The position numbers and the translations under genes are program-made. From the NCBI GenBank assembly GCA_015207155.1, contig JADEXK010000043.1:1-51185 (forward strand): 51,185 nt of DNA, written 5' to 3'. Positions 41,735 to 50,952 of the stretch are shown here, in pieces. Source of the DNA: Nostocales cyanobacterium LEGE 11386. Lineage in GTDB: Bacteria > Cyanobacteriota > Cyanobacteriia > Cyanobacteriales > Nostocaceae. A model generated the notes under the pieces. The model had not been told where the DNA came from, made no database searches, and worked only from the letters and a program-made list of their open reading frames with translations. How positions within the stretch are numbered: the first letter of the stretch is position 1; the number at the start of each line of letters is the position of its first letter.

Positions 41735-43948
41735 ATGATTACTGATATATACAATTGGCAAAAACAAGCTGAACAATACTTAATTCAAAAAAATTATGCC
41801 CAAGCTGCAAATTTATATGAACAGGCGATAGCTACAGAAACAAATACTATTTCCTATTATTGGCATTTAGGATTACTGCTGCTATTGCAAGGGGAAGAAG
41901 CCGAAGCTCAAATGACTTGGATGCTACCCATGACAGAGGCAGATGAAGAGCATCTAGCAAAATTGTCATATGAACTGTTTGAATGTTTACAAAGAGAAGC
42001 AGAAAGGCGCGAAAAACTAGGGGAATATTCTATAGCTTGGTTAATTCGCCAGCACATGCGAGAAGTCATTCCTAATAATATAAATAATTTATTACAACTT
42101 TTAATACTCTCTTTTAAAACCGAAACTTTCTTAAAAATTGAAGAATTGGAAGATTGGAGATTGATTGAACTTTTAAAACATAAAGAAAGTACGGACGTTA
42201 AAGTAGAACTATTAATAGAAGTTTTACAAGGATTTTTAAACTCTCTTCCTTTACATCCAATCAACTTAAAGTTAGTAGAAGCTTGTTTATCTTACTTTCC
42301 TGATAGTTATCAATGCTTTGAGATAATTCTTACGGCTGCCATGAAAATTGGTCATACTTTACAGCAGCCAGTACTAGCATCATCTTTACTGGAATTACAT
42401 TTGCAATTGGAACCAGAAAATGTAGAAATCTTACGACATTTAGCAGTTTTTTATCAAGATGCTCGTAATTATTCTCAGGGGATAGAGACAGCTAGGTTAT
42501 GTTATTCCCTATCAGAAGGTTTAGCAGATAAAATTTTTGCCCTGCATTTGCTGTTACGGGGTTTAATGTCAGCAGGAGGATATTGGAAAGAAATATGTGA
42601 TGCTTGTCAAGAATTAGAAAATGTTTCTCAACAGTTTATCCAAGCACAACCAATTGCTTTAGAAGAGGGAAGAATACTCAGATTACTAACACCATCTTTT
42701 GCTATACCTCATATTAAAGATACTCCGGCTGATTTCCGATTTATTCATAATAAAGTAGCTGAAATATTTAATAATGATGTTTTTGCTCTTGCTCAATCTG
42801 AAGGAAAAAATTATTCTCACAAGACTGTTAATCATCAAGTTTTACTTTCTGCCACTAAAAAATTAAAAATTGGTTATGTATCTTATGCTTTAAGAAATCA
42901 TTCAGTTGGTTCGCTAGCTCGCTGGTTATTCCAGCATCATAATCAAGAGCAATTTGATATTAATACCTATTTTGTTAACTATAAATTAGTAGATGACTAT
43001 ATTCAACAATGGTATGTAAAACACGGAGGTAACGTTAATAAACTAGGCATGAATGCCTGGGAAATTGCTGACAAAATATATGAAGATGAAATTGATATTT
43101 TAGTTGATCTTGATAGCATCACTCTGGATATTACGAGTGAAGTTATGTCTCTTAAACCAGCCCCAATTCAAGTTACTTGGCTGGGTTGGGATGCATCAGG
43201 TATACCTGCAATAGATTACTTTATTGCCGACCCTTACGTATTACCAGATGACGCGCAAGATTACTACAAAGAGAAAATATGGCGATTACCGCAAACTTAC
43301 ATAGCCGTAGATGGTTTTGAAGTAGGTGTACCAACTCTCCGTCGGGAAGAGTTAGATATTCCTAGTCAGGCTGTTGTGTATCTAAGCGCACAAAGAGGAT
43401 ATAAACGCCATCCAGAAACGACTAGATGGCAAATGCAAATTATCAAACAAGTACCTGATAGCTACTTTTTGATTAAGGGACTTTCTGAGGAGGAAACAAT
43501 TAAACGCTTCTTTTATCAAATTGCCGAAGAAGAGGGCGTGGATAGTTCTAGATTACGATTTTTACCGCAAGTTCAATTACCGTCAGTTCATCGTGCCAAC
43601 TTAGCCATTGCTGATGTAGTATTAGATACTTACCCCTACAACGGTGCGACGACAACCTTAGAAACCCTCTGGATGGGTATTCCCTTAGTAACCAGAGTAG
43701 GAGAGCAATTTTCAGCACGTAACAGCTACACGATGATGATGAATGTGGGTGTTACAGAAGGTATCGCGTGGACAGACGCAGAGTATGTAGACTGGGGTGT
43801 GAGGTTGGGTAAAGATGGTGTTTTAAGACAACAAGTTGCTTGGAAGTTGCAACAGTCAAAACAAACAGCACCGCTATGGAATGGTAAGCAATTTACACTG
43901 GAGATGGAGAAAGCTTATCAGCAAATGTGGCAAAGATATAATCAATAA
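41735..43948 (+). CDS. TPR-SPINDLY-type O-linked N-acetylglucosamine transferase (GT41-like)
   Basis: A 737-residue protein. The N-terminal 300 residues are TPR-like helices (YLIQKNYAQAANLYEQAIAT at about 14-33). The C-terminal catalytic region (about 375-735) has GYVSYALRNHSVGSLARWL with the RNHSVG motif of SPINDLY proteins, then APIQVTWLGWDASGIPAIDY and DTYPYNGATTTLETLWMGIP, the UDP-sugar binding end. Role: transfer of a sugar (GlcNAc or other) to Ser/Thr of a protein. Being next to pilA suggests pilin or another surface protein as target, which is inference. Many cyanobacteria carry several such genes. Confidence 0.85.
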   Translation: MITDIYNWQKQAEQYLIQKNYAQAANLYEQAIATETNTISYYWHLGLLLLLQGEEAEAQMTWMLPMTEADEEHLAKLSYELFECLQREAERREKLGEYSIAWLIRQHMREVIPNNINNLLQLLILSFKTETFLKIEELEDWRLIELLKHKESTDVKVELLIEVLQGFLNSLPLHPINLKLVEACLSYFPDSYQCFEIILTAAMKIGHTLQQPVLASSLLELHLQLEPENVEILRHLAVFYQDARNYSQGIETARLCYSLSEGLADKIFALHLLLRGLMSAGGYWKEICDACQELENVSQQFIQAQPIALEEGRILRLLTPSFAIPHIKDTPADFRFIHNKVAEIFNNDVFALAQSEGKNYSHKTVNHQVLLSATKKLKIGYVSYALRNHSVGSLARWLFQHHNQEQFDINTYFVNYKLVDDYIQQWYVKHGGNVNKLGMNAWEIADKIYEDEIDILVDLDSITLDITSEVMSLKPAPIQVTWLGWDASGIPAIDYFIADPYVLPDDAQDYYKEKIWRLPQTYIAVDGFEVGVPTLRREELDIPSQAVVYLSAQRGYKRHPETTRWQMQIIKQVPDSYFLIKGLSEEETIKRFFYQIAEEEGVDSSRLRFLPQVQLPSVHRANLAIADVVLDTYPYNGATTTLETLWMGIPLVTRVGEQFSARNSYTMMMNVGVTEGIAWTDAEYVDWGVRLGKDGVLRQQVAWKLQQSKQTAPLWNGKQFTLEMEKAYQQMWQRYNQ

Positions 43949-43952
43949 GCTC

Positions 43953-43994
43953 GTTCGTATGGTTTTTGAAAGCGCTAAAGTGCTTACTACGAAC
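43953..43994. repeat. REP-like palindrome GTTCGTA...TACGAAC
   Basis: GTTCGTA at 43953-43959 and TACGAAC at 43988-43994 enclose AGCGCTAAAGTGCTT. It is related to the block at 3077-3161. Confidence 0.5.
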
Positions 43995-44048
43995 TTAAAA
44001 TGATAAATTCGGGTAAAATATAGGAGAGAAAATTCTAGCAACAATAAT

Positions 44049-44099
44049 ATGACTAGAGTTTATCTAGACACAAGTATTTATAATTGTACGTGCTATTGA
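44049..44099 (+). pseudogene. N-terminal remnant of a PIN-domain toxin
   Basis: ATG at 44049 reads MTRVYLDTSIYN, the typical start of a PIN-domain (VapC-like) ribonuclease with its first catalytic Asp, then CTCY and a stop. Everything after about residue 12 is lost. No antitoxin gene is adjacent. Confidence 0.55.
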
Positions 44100-44306
44100 T
44101 CTAGTTTCAATAGGGATTTGGATTGAAAGCTTGTAGTGAGGACTGAATTACTCATCTTTTTATTTATAATTAGTTATACAAAGTCTCCTGATAAATTTAC
44201 GATTTGCAGGTAATCCAATTATCCAAATTGGAGAATGTAAGATTGTGTATTTGTGCTTGTGCGATCGCCTCTTGGTTGTTGCTATACTCAACCCAATATG
44301 CATAAT

Positions 44307-47198
44307 TTATAGTTGATTTATCAAACTATCTATTTGATAACTATGTAGCTGGTTGACTGGTGCTTGTGCTAGGGCAATCTCATCTTCATTAGTCAAAATT
44401 ACTCTGCCATAAATCCGAGGTAATAAAGATTGCCATTGTATATGCTCTAATTTGTCTACTATAGAAATATCTATAGTATCAGTAATATCTAAATCTTCCA
44501 TCAACAAATTCATCGCTACACTAGATAAAAACATTTCTGCATCCTCATTAGCAATATTACCTGCGTTAATAATTAGGGTAATTTTTTTACTCTCAGGATG
44601 AGTTGCTAATGTTTGAATTATCTGTTGTAACTCTAAACCTAATTCATCCTCTGATTTTGCCCAATCTGGGAAAACGATTAAATTAATATCTCTCAGATGT
44701 AGGTTTTGCTCTAAATTTTCTATAAAATAATTCTTGAATAGCTCTTGAAATAGACTACCAATTTTATCTGAATAAGAACGACTATCCAAAAAACTAGGAT
44801 TATTCTGCATTTTCTCTTGGATTTGGGATCTCTTTTGTTGACGTACTTCAGGATTGTTCCCAATTGCAACGGCTAACTGTATGTAGGATTCTTCACTATC
44901 TGCTACCAAGCCAGGAATATTCAACGTTTGTATCATTGCTGCTCCCATTGCAGAACGGAAACAATTTCCCTGTCTAGCTATGACGGGTAAGTTAACCTGT
45001 AGCGGTTCTATTAAAGAGGTTGTTCCAGCAAATGGAAAAGAATCTAGATAGATATCAGCAATTTTATAATATTCCTTCATGTCCTCTCGGTCTGGGACTG
45101 GTTGAGGATCTAAAACTATCAAGCGTTCGGTTGCTAACCCATATTTGATAAATATGGAATTCAGATAATTGATAAACTGGATTTTTGGATAATTATTTGA
45201 CCAATTTGGACCAAATGGTAAAAGTACTAAAACTGAATTTGGTACTTCAATAATAATTTTTACCCATGTTTCAATTAGTTCTGGAATTGTTTTGAAGTAG
45301 TTAGCACCGGAGATAAAGACAACAGCATCTTGAGGAATGCCTAAATTATTCCGCTCAACAGGAATGGTTATTCTTCCTTCTTCCATACCGTAACTAAAAC
45401 AGTGTGCAGTTCCTTCTAATTTGACTAGCTTTTCTTGATAATGGTCTTGTGCTGTGGGTGATGGGTCAGTTAATGTACCGGAAATATAATAATCCATATT
45501 TCGCATCCCAGTTGTTACCACAGAACCGCCGCTAGTAACTTGTATTCTAGCTAATCTATGGGTTGCTAATAGGCAGATTTGATTAGTTACTGCGGTGACA
45601 TTAGTAGCTATAAATAATATATCAACATCATCAGCACGAATAGCATTAACCTGTGCTGATAACTTCTGTGGTAGCAGTTTGAAGGAGTTGGCAGAAAGTT
45701 GACAATATTGCTCTAGTGGATGATCAGTTTGACTGAGAGAGTACAATATTACTTCAAAGTCTCTACTAAGGTATTCATAAACAGGAAGATAGGCAAATGT
45801 TTCAGAGCCAGGTGTGAAATGTGTTACTAGAATACCAAGCCGGATTTTTTTTCTGTTTATAGGTCTATCCGCAAACTCATAATCAACTTCTTGCCCATTA
45901 ATTTTCAGAAAATATTCTATTATTTCTGCACGTTTTACATAAATATCTTTCAGATTTTCCTCATTAAAATATGCAGGTATAAAATTAGTAATTTGAGTAA
46001 AACTATTAACTATTTGATGCCATAACTCAAAATCAGAGTTACTGAATATAGATGTGTGTAGATAATCAATACATTTTTGTAAATATTGGCAGTAATTATT
46101 TGCTTCACCGATTTCTTGAAAGTACGACTGAGAGGAAAATAGGAGTGTTAGATAGTCTAGCTCTTGTTTATTGTTAATTATTTTAGGTATAGTTTTGACA
46201 AATAAGCTTTTCAGATGACCTTGTATTTCTTCTGGAACAGTTGCATATTCAATAACAGAAAATATATCTCTAACTTTTAAAACTTGATTATTTTTGAATG
46301 ATACTTCTGATTCAGCACAAATTATACTAATCATATCATTTATAAAACGATGAACTGTTTCTTCACCATACCGGATAGATATTTCTTGTTGATATCTCAC
46401 TTCCTGCAATGTGTTTCTTGCATATTGTATTTCTTCTAAACCATAAGCAACTCCTTTTAATTGATGTTGTCCAAATTGTTCTAATATTATTGATAGAGTT
46501 GAACTTTTTAACCATTCTTTTTTTGTGGCTGATGCAATGGGAATCACTATAGGAATACATCCACATAAAGCAGCCATGAAATTAATCCAAGAATATGGAT
46601 CATAGGAAATTAAATACTCTTTTATATTGAAAATCTCAATCAGTATTTCTTGAGATAAATTATCATCTAAAAGTAAAGATTCTTGTGGATGAATATATTT
46701 CAATGGTTTGTGAAATTTATGACCTTTCCTAATAATGTGACAATATCCATCTCTTGATTTACCATGATTTTTTAATGCTGGGTTTAAGTAGAGTGGAGAA
46801 AGAATATTGTAATTTTTTAAATCTTTTTCGGGATTATATGTACCATAATGATAAACAAAGTCGTCTTGTTTCCAAGTTTTATATATATCATTGGGACAAT
46901 GTATACCAAGTTCGCAAAGAATCCATCTAACTACATACTTTGCTTTTAAAGGATTACCAAAGGTAACTTCTGGATATACCACAACTGTATTTTCATTGAC
47001 ATCTGCTTTTGTGGCATACTTTCCAAATATATTATTAGACAAATTCAACCCACTTTTGTCAAATATTTTACATACGAATCCCGCTTCATCGATGGTGCGA
47101 GCAAGATTATAAAGAGCAATAACTCCACCTATATTAGCTTGAAAAGGTGGAGAAAATATCACAAAATTTAATTGAAGTTTTTTATGATTTTGATTCAT
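44307..47198 (-). CDS. Tripartite glycosyltransferase (N-terminal GT, SPINDLY-like GT41 and C-terminal cyanobacterial module)
   Basis: A 963-residue protein with three parts. The first, about 10-300, looks like a glycosyltransferase with FSPPFQANIGGVIALYNLAR and VVYPEVTFGNPLKAKYVVRW. The second, about 450-830, resembles SPINDLY/GT41: IRLGILVTHFTPGSETFAYL, LARIQVTSGGSV and DSFPFAGTTSLIEPLQVNLP. The third, about 850-963, has LIVFPDWAKSEDELG and FLSSVAMNLLMEDLDITD. I recall that module at the ends of large cyanobacterial glycan proteins. It is last in a minus-strand unit after DegT, ATP-grasp and methyltransferase genes, and is clearly AT-rich. The likely job is adding sugars to a protein or polysaccharide. 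Donor and acceptor are unknown. Confidence 0.75.
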   Translation of the reverse strand: MNQNHKKLQLNFVIFSPPFQANIGGVIALYNLARTIDEAGFVCKIFDKSGLNLSNNIFGKYATKADVNENTVVVYPEVTFGNPLKAKYVVRWILCELGIHCPNDIYKTWKQDDFVYHYGTYNPEKDLKNYNILSPLYLNPALKNHGKSRDGYCHIIRKGHKFHKPLKYIHPQESLLLDDNLSQEILIEIFNIKEYLISYDPYSWINFMAALCGCIPIVIPIASATKKEWLKSSTLSIILEQFGQHQLKGVAYGLEEIQYARNTLQEVRYQQEISIRYGEETVHRFINDMISIICAESEVSFKNNQVLKVRDIFSVIEYATVPEEIQGHLKSLFVKTIPKIINNKQELDYLTLLFSSQSYFQEIGEANNYCQYLQKCIDYLHTSIFSNSDFELWHQIVNSFTQITNFIPAYFNEENLKDIYVKRAEIIEYFLKINGQEVDYEFADRPINRKKIRLGILVTHFTPGSETFAYLPVYEYLSRDFEVILYSLSQTDHPLEQYCQLSANSFKLLPQKLSAQVNAIRADDVDILFIATNVTAVTNQICLLATHRLARIQVTSGGSVVTTGMRNMDYYISGTLTDPSPTAQDHYQEKLVKLEGTAHCFSYGMEEGRITIPVERNNLGIPQDAVVFISGANYFKTIPELIETWVKIIIEVPNSVLVLLPFGPNWSNNYPKIQFINYLNSIFIKYGLATERLIVLDPQPVPDREDMKEYYKIADIYLDSFPFAGTTSLIEPLQVNLPVIARQGNCFRSAMGAAMIQTLNIPGLVADSEESYIQLAVAIGNNPEVRQQKRSQIQEKMQNNPSFLDSRSYSDKIGSLFQELFKNYFIENLEQNLHLRDINLIVFPDWAKSEDELGLELQQIIQTLATHPESKKITLIINAGNIANEDAEMFLSSVAMNLLMEDLDITDTIDISIVDKLEHIQWQSLLPRIYGRVILTNEDEIALAQAPVNQLHSYQIDSLINQL

Positions 47199-47282
47199 TA
47201 TCTTGGTTTTAATATGATTAATTTCTTTGTCAATAAATATTTTTAAATTGACTATTGAAGTGCAGCGATACTCAAGTTTGTC

Positions 47283-47984
47283 TTACTTAACTTGTCCTAT
47301 GCACAGTAATCTTTCACTATGTTCTAGTAAATCCATTTTATGATAGAAAAAACATTTTTTTAAGTTATCCCGCGACCCTAAACCCAAATTAATTAAATAA
47401 TCTTCATAAAGTTTTTTACCTTTTCCCACGGGAATTATTTGAATATCGTAACAATATTTTTCTAGCAAGGATGTGATTTCTGAAATAGTAAAAAAACGTG
47501 CGGAGTAAAGCGGATCATCAACTTTTAGTTTATTAAAATATTCTACAAAAGAAGAGTTGTGAGCATTGTGCACGGCTACTATCATTCTCTTTTTTGTAAT
47601 TCTAGATTGTTCACATGCCAGTGAATTAATATCATCATTGGAGAAACAACTCCAAAAACCGTTGTGATAGGAAACATCAAAAAAACTGTCATCAAAAGGC
47701 AATTTAAAAGCATTAGCTTGAATAATTAAATGCCTGTATTGAGGAAATTTTGTTTGAGCTTTTTCAACGGATTTATTTGAAAAATCAATGCCGTAGCATT
47801 CGATATCCCATTTATTCAATTTTTCCATATCTCGAAAACTTCCTGCACCAATTTCTAGAATTCTTTTTTCATCTCTTTCTAGAATCGCGTATAAGTAATG
47901 TGCAAATCTTGGATCATTTTGATATTTATCAAAAATTTTACACCATTCTTGATCCCAATAGTTTTTATTATTTAATAATTCCAT
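47283..47984 (-). CDS. SAM-dependent methyltransferase, small-molecule type
   Basis: A 233-residue class I methyltransferase. Motif I is ILEIGAGSFRDMEKL (about 39-53). The beta2 acidic end is CYGIDFSNKSVEKAQ. A later segment DDSFFDVSYHNGFWSCF corresponds to motif IV. A GGAG ribosome binding site lies about 9 bp before the ATG at 47984. It follows the ATP-grasp gene by 23 bp. In context it may methylate a sugar or amino-sugar intermediate. That is inference from neighbours. Confidence 0.8.
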   Translation of the reverse strand: MELLNNKNYWDQEWCKIFDKYQNDPRFAHYLYAILERDEKRILEIGAGSFRDMEKLNKWDIECYGIDFSNKSVEKAQTKFPQYRHLIIQANAFKLPFDDSFFDVSYHNGFWSCFSNDDINSLACEQSRITKKRMIVAVHNAHNSSFVEYFNKLKVDDPLYSARFFTISEITSLLEKYCYDIQIIPVGKGKKLYEDYLINLGLGSRDNLKKCFFYHKMDLLEHSERLLCIGQVK

Positions 47985-48007
47985 TTGACATTCTCCATTA
48001 TAGTATT

Positions 48008-48952
48008 TCAGTTATGTATGATATCTACATATCTCTTTGAAAGTATTTGGGGTTTATAAATTACATCTTTATCAATGGGAATACCTTGAAAACATTTTAG
48101 ATGATTGCCGACAAAATCATAACCAGCAATGATAGAAAAACCTATTCCGGCTGAAAATCTAGGATTAATATCCATGAGAAAGTACTTGTCATCGCATAAA
48201 ATAAATTCAATATTAATACAGCCATGTATATTTAAATAATCAGTAATTTTATTCACTATGTTTTCCAATTCTTTGTCTCTAAATAGCTCAATAACTGTAC
48301 CTGCACCATTCATTGTTCTTAGCAACTCCTTACGTGAGACAGAAGCATGATTGTTAAATTCATCCCTGATAGTATCCACGGTTATATAAGTACCATCAAT
48401 AATGGGTTGAAAAATATAGTCTTTTATTTTGCAAATAGAGTGTTGAAGATGGTGTATATTAATAGCTTTAATAATGCCTTCGGAACTTCTACCTTTTCGT
48501 GGTTTGGCTATTATGCTTTTGTACTTATTGACATCAATTTCATCTATATTACTAAAAGTCGGTATGACTAAGACTTCATTGCTTTTTTTAAATAAGTCAA
48601 AAACTCTAAACTTATCTCTTGCTATTTTTACAGATTGCTGATTTGGAAAGCATAAATTTATACCGTTATTTTTGAAATCTTGGCTTTGAGTAGATAAAGA
48701 ATCTATTTCATTATCAGTTAATGAAATAAGAAAATTGACCTGTCGTAATGAACAAATCTCTAAAAGAGTTTCTATATATTTTTTTTCTTTGGCTAAAGGT
48801 ACTTGGTAAAAATAATCAACTAGTTTTGAAGTAGCTATCCATTCTTTGGGATAAATATCAAAGCCAATTATTTTATTTGAACTGTTTTTTCTAAGTGATC
48901 TAATAACAGCTTCGGCTGACATAGATCCAATTGCGGTTACTGCAATATTCAT
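48008..48952 (-). CDS. ATP-grasp ligase (carbamoyl-phosphate-synthase/PylC-like)
   Basis: A 314-residue protein. The N-terminal preATP-grasp fold starts MNIAVTAIGSMSAEAVIRSL. The ATP-grasp part begins at about 140 with SIIAKPRKGRSSEGI. The metal/ATP end is FLMDINPRFSAGIGFS at about 265-280. Such enzymes join a carboxylate to an amine through an acyl phosphate. Between DegT and methyltransferase genes it could attach an amino acid or similar acid to an amino sugar. This is inference; the substrate is not visible in the sequence. Confidence 0.85.
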   Translation of the reverse strand: MNIAVTAIGSMSAEAVIRSLRKNSSNKIIGFDIYPKEWIATSKLVDYFYQVPLAKEKKYIETLLEICSLRQVNFLISLTDNEIDSLSTQSQDFKNNGINLCFPNQQSVKIARDKFRVFDLFKKSNEVLVIPTFSNIDEIDVNKYKSIIAKPRKGRSSEGIIKAINIHHLQHSICKIKDYIFQPIIDGTYITVDTIRDEFNNHASVSRKELLRTMNGAGTVIELFRDKELENIVNKITDYLNIHGCINIEFILCDDKYFLMDINPRFSAGIGFSIIAGYDFVGNHLKCFQGIPIDKDVIYKPQILSKRYVDIIHN

Positions 48953-48977
48953 TTATAGCAAATACTTATTGTTTATC

Positions 48978-50198
48978 TTATATATCATCTATGCGACTAC
49001 TATTTAACTCATAATCGTTGAATTGGCTGACAACTACAAACCGAATAATTTGACATATCTTACTAACATCAGCTTTTGAAGTCGCTGTTCCCGTTGGCAA
49101 TATCAAAACTCTCCGAGCTAACTTTTCTGTCTCGGGTAATAACAAACCCGCATGGGGAAAATAAGACCGATACGGCTCCATTCGATGACAACCCGGATAA
49201 AAATATCGCCTAGCAATCACATTCTCAGCATGGAGAATCTTCAACAACAAATCTCGGCTAACTTGGGTTTGCTCCTCATCTATCTCCAACACAACATACT
49301 GATAGTTATGCTTTTCAGCCTCATTCATGGGAAATAACGACACCCCAGGAATACCAGCTAAACCTTCCAGATAACACAGATAATTGTGGCGATTGACCTC
49401 AATAAACTCTTCTAGACTCTCTAGGGAAGTCAACCCCATAGCGGCTGAAATCTCAGACATCTTGCCATTAGTACCCAAGTAGATGACATTATCAAAACCT
49501 GCAAAGCCAAAGTTTTTCATCAACCTGAGCTTCTGGTTTAATTCACTATCATTAGTAACAATTGCTCCCCCTTCAAAAGTATTAATAAACTTAGTGGCAT
49601 GAAAGCTAAATACCTCAGCAGTACCAAAGTTACCGAGCATCGTTCCCCTATGAGAGCAGCCAAAGGCATGAGAAGCATCAAACATCAACTTGAGATGGTG
49701 CTTATTAGCAACTTCCGTCAACGTTTCCACATCACATGGCTGTCCCCACACATGCACTCCTATAATCCCCGACGTGCGTGGTGTAATCAGAGACTCCAAC
49801 TGCCAGGGGTTCAGTGTATGGGTCTTAGGGTCAACATCGCAAAAAACAGGAGTAATTTCCTGCCATTGCAAGGCGTGGGCTGTAGCGATAAACGTAAAAG
49901 AAGGAATAATTACCTCCCCCTTTAACTCCAGCGCCCGAATAACTAACTCTAATGCAATCGTGCCATTGCAAACCGCAATACAGTGTTTCACCCCCAAATA
50001 TTTAGCTACTTGAAGCTCAAACTCTTGAACAAATACCCCATTATTAGACAGCCAACGACGATCAAGCATATCGTTGATACGGTCTAGCAAGCGATCTCGG
50101 TTGCCAATATTAGGCCGACCCACAAATAGCCTTTCCTTGAACTTGGGTTCACCACCAAAGAACGCAAGTTCAGATATAGTTATATCTATGTGCTTCAT
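48978..50198 (-). CDS. DegT/DnrJ/EryC1/StrS aminotransferase
   Basis: A PLP-dependent sugar aminotransferase of about 406 residues. The Schiff-base lysine is Lys203 in SFHATKFINTFEGGA. The cofactor Asp is Asp174 (FDASHAFG). CNGTIALELVIRALEL and IPSFTFIATAHAL are classical family segments. These enzymes convert nucleotide-linked keto-sugars to amino sugars. A TTG at 50228 would extend it; the ATG at 50198 is preferred. It is the first gene of the four-gene unit, with gaps of 25, 23 and 84 bp to the following genes. Its base composition is less AT-rich than those downstream. Confidence 0.9.
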   Translation of the reverse strand: MKHIDITISELAFFGGEPKFKERLFVGRPNIGNRDRLLDRINDMLDRRWLSNNGVFVQEFELQVAKYLGVKHCIAVCNGTIALELVIRALELKGEVIIPSFTFIATAHALQWQEITPVFCDVDPKTHTLNPWQLESLITPRTSGIIGVHVWGQPCDVETLTEVANKHHLKLMFDASHAFGCSHRGTMLGNFGTAEVFSFHATKFINTFEGGAIVTNDSELNQKLRLMKNFGFAGFDNVIYLGTNGKMSEISAAMGLTSLESLEEFIEVNRHNYLCYLEGLAGIPGVSLFPMNEAEKHNYQYVVLEIDEEQTQVSRDLLLKILHAENVIARRYFYPGCHRMEPYRSYFPHAGLLLPETEKLARRVLILPTGTATSKADVSKICQIIRFVVVSQFNDYELNSSRIDDI

Positions 50199-50421
50199 AT
50201 AAAAAATATTTAAGGGTTCAAATCTCAAATTGTGGAATTAAAAATGGAATGAATAGGAAGTAATGAACAGAAGCTTGAAGAGGTTACCGAAAACATTAGG
50301 CGTTCCATTTTTGAGGGATGAATCATACTGAAAGATACAGTACCGTCATAGAGATAGTGAAATAGTAATTTACTTGAAAACTTCTGCATTAAAATTTTGC
50401 CAATAGAAAACTAGTTAGTGT

Positions 50422-50817
50422 CTAATTAGGATTTTCCCCCTCTCTTTTCTTCACATAGTCCAAGACAGTCTTGTAATCTTGCCGATCAGGATGCAAGCTG
50501 ATCAACTTTTCCAAAGGAGCGATCGCACCCTTAAAGTCTTTCAATTGCACTCGCAACAAAGATAGTTTTTCTAGTGCAACTTGATTTTCTGGTTCTTTTT
50601 GTAAAACCAACTCATAACCCTGGACTTGTTGTTGTAATGAAGACTCAACAGATACTGGTTCTGGTTGGGGACTTTGCATAGCTCGTTGTATCATTGGAAC
50701 TGCTGCAAACACAGTAGAACCTGCAAATGAAATAATCGATATTATTGCTAAACGCTGCTTTCGGCGCTCGTTTTTCTTCTGACGGGCAATGACATAATCT
50801 TCCCCTGAACCAGTCAT
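50422..50817 (-). CDS. Small TPR membrane protein
   Basis: A 131-residue protein. A basic N-terminus (ARQKKNERRKQR) precedes one transmembrane helix at about 23-41 (LAIISIISFAGSTVFAAVP). A single TPR-like helical pair lies in 68-125 (YELVLQKEPENQVALEKLSL). Probably an inner- or thylakoid-membrane protein with a short helical domain for partner binding. Similar small TPR proteins are conserved in filamentous cyanobacteria; function unknown. Confidence 0.75.
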   Translation of the reverse strand: MTGSGEDYVIARQKKNERRKQRLAIISIISFAGSTVFAAVPMIQRAMQSPQPEPVSVESSLQQQVQGYELVLQKEPENQVALEKLSLLRVQLKDFKGAIAPLEKLISLHPDRQDYKTVLDYVKKREGENPN

Positions 50818-50952
50818 GTTTTATTGCTTCCTGTGGAAAATACTTAGCTAATGTAAGCCTCTAGTAAAGAGGTTACCCACAACATCACAGGAACTAACAT
50901 CTAGGCTAGAAATTTTTCACACAGACTTTAAATGATACAGCAGATTGCAAGA

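Larger units (their letters stand above)
43949..44306. other. Intergenic region with REP-like repeat and gene remnant
   Basis: Contains the GTTCGTA...TACGAAC repeat, the PIN-domain remnant at 44049, and a sequence at about 44104-44129 (GTTTCAATAGGGATTTGGAT) that looks like a single CRISPR-type repeat but has no neighbours. No intact gene. Confidence 0.5.

Noticed and set aside
44104..44129. CRISPR array
   Set aside because: Only one repeat-like unit (GTTTCAATAGGGATTTGGAT) and no spacer-repeat periodicity or cas gene nearby.
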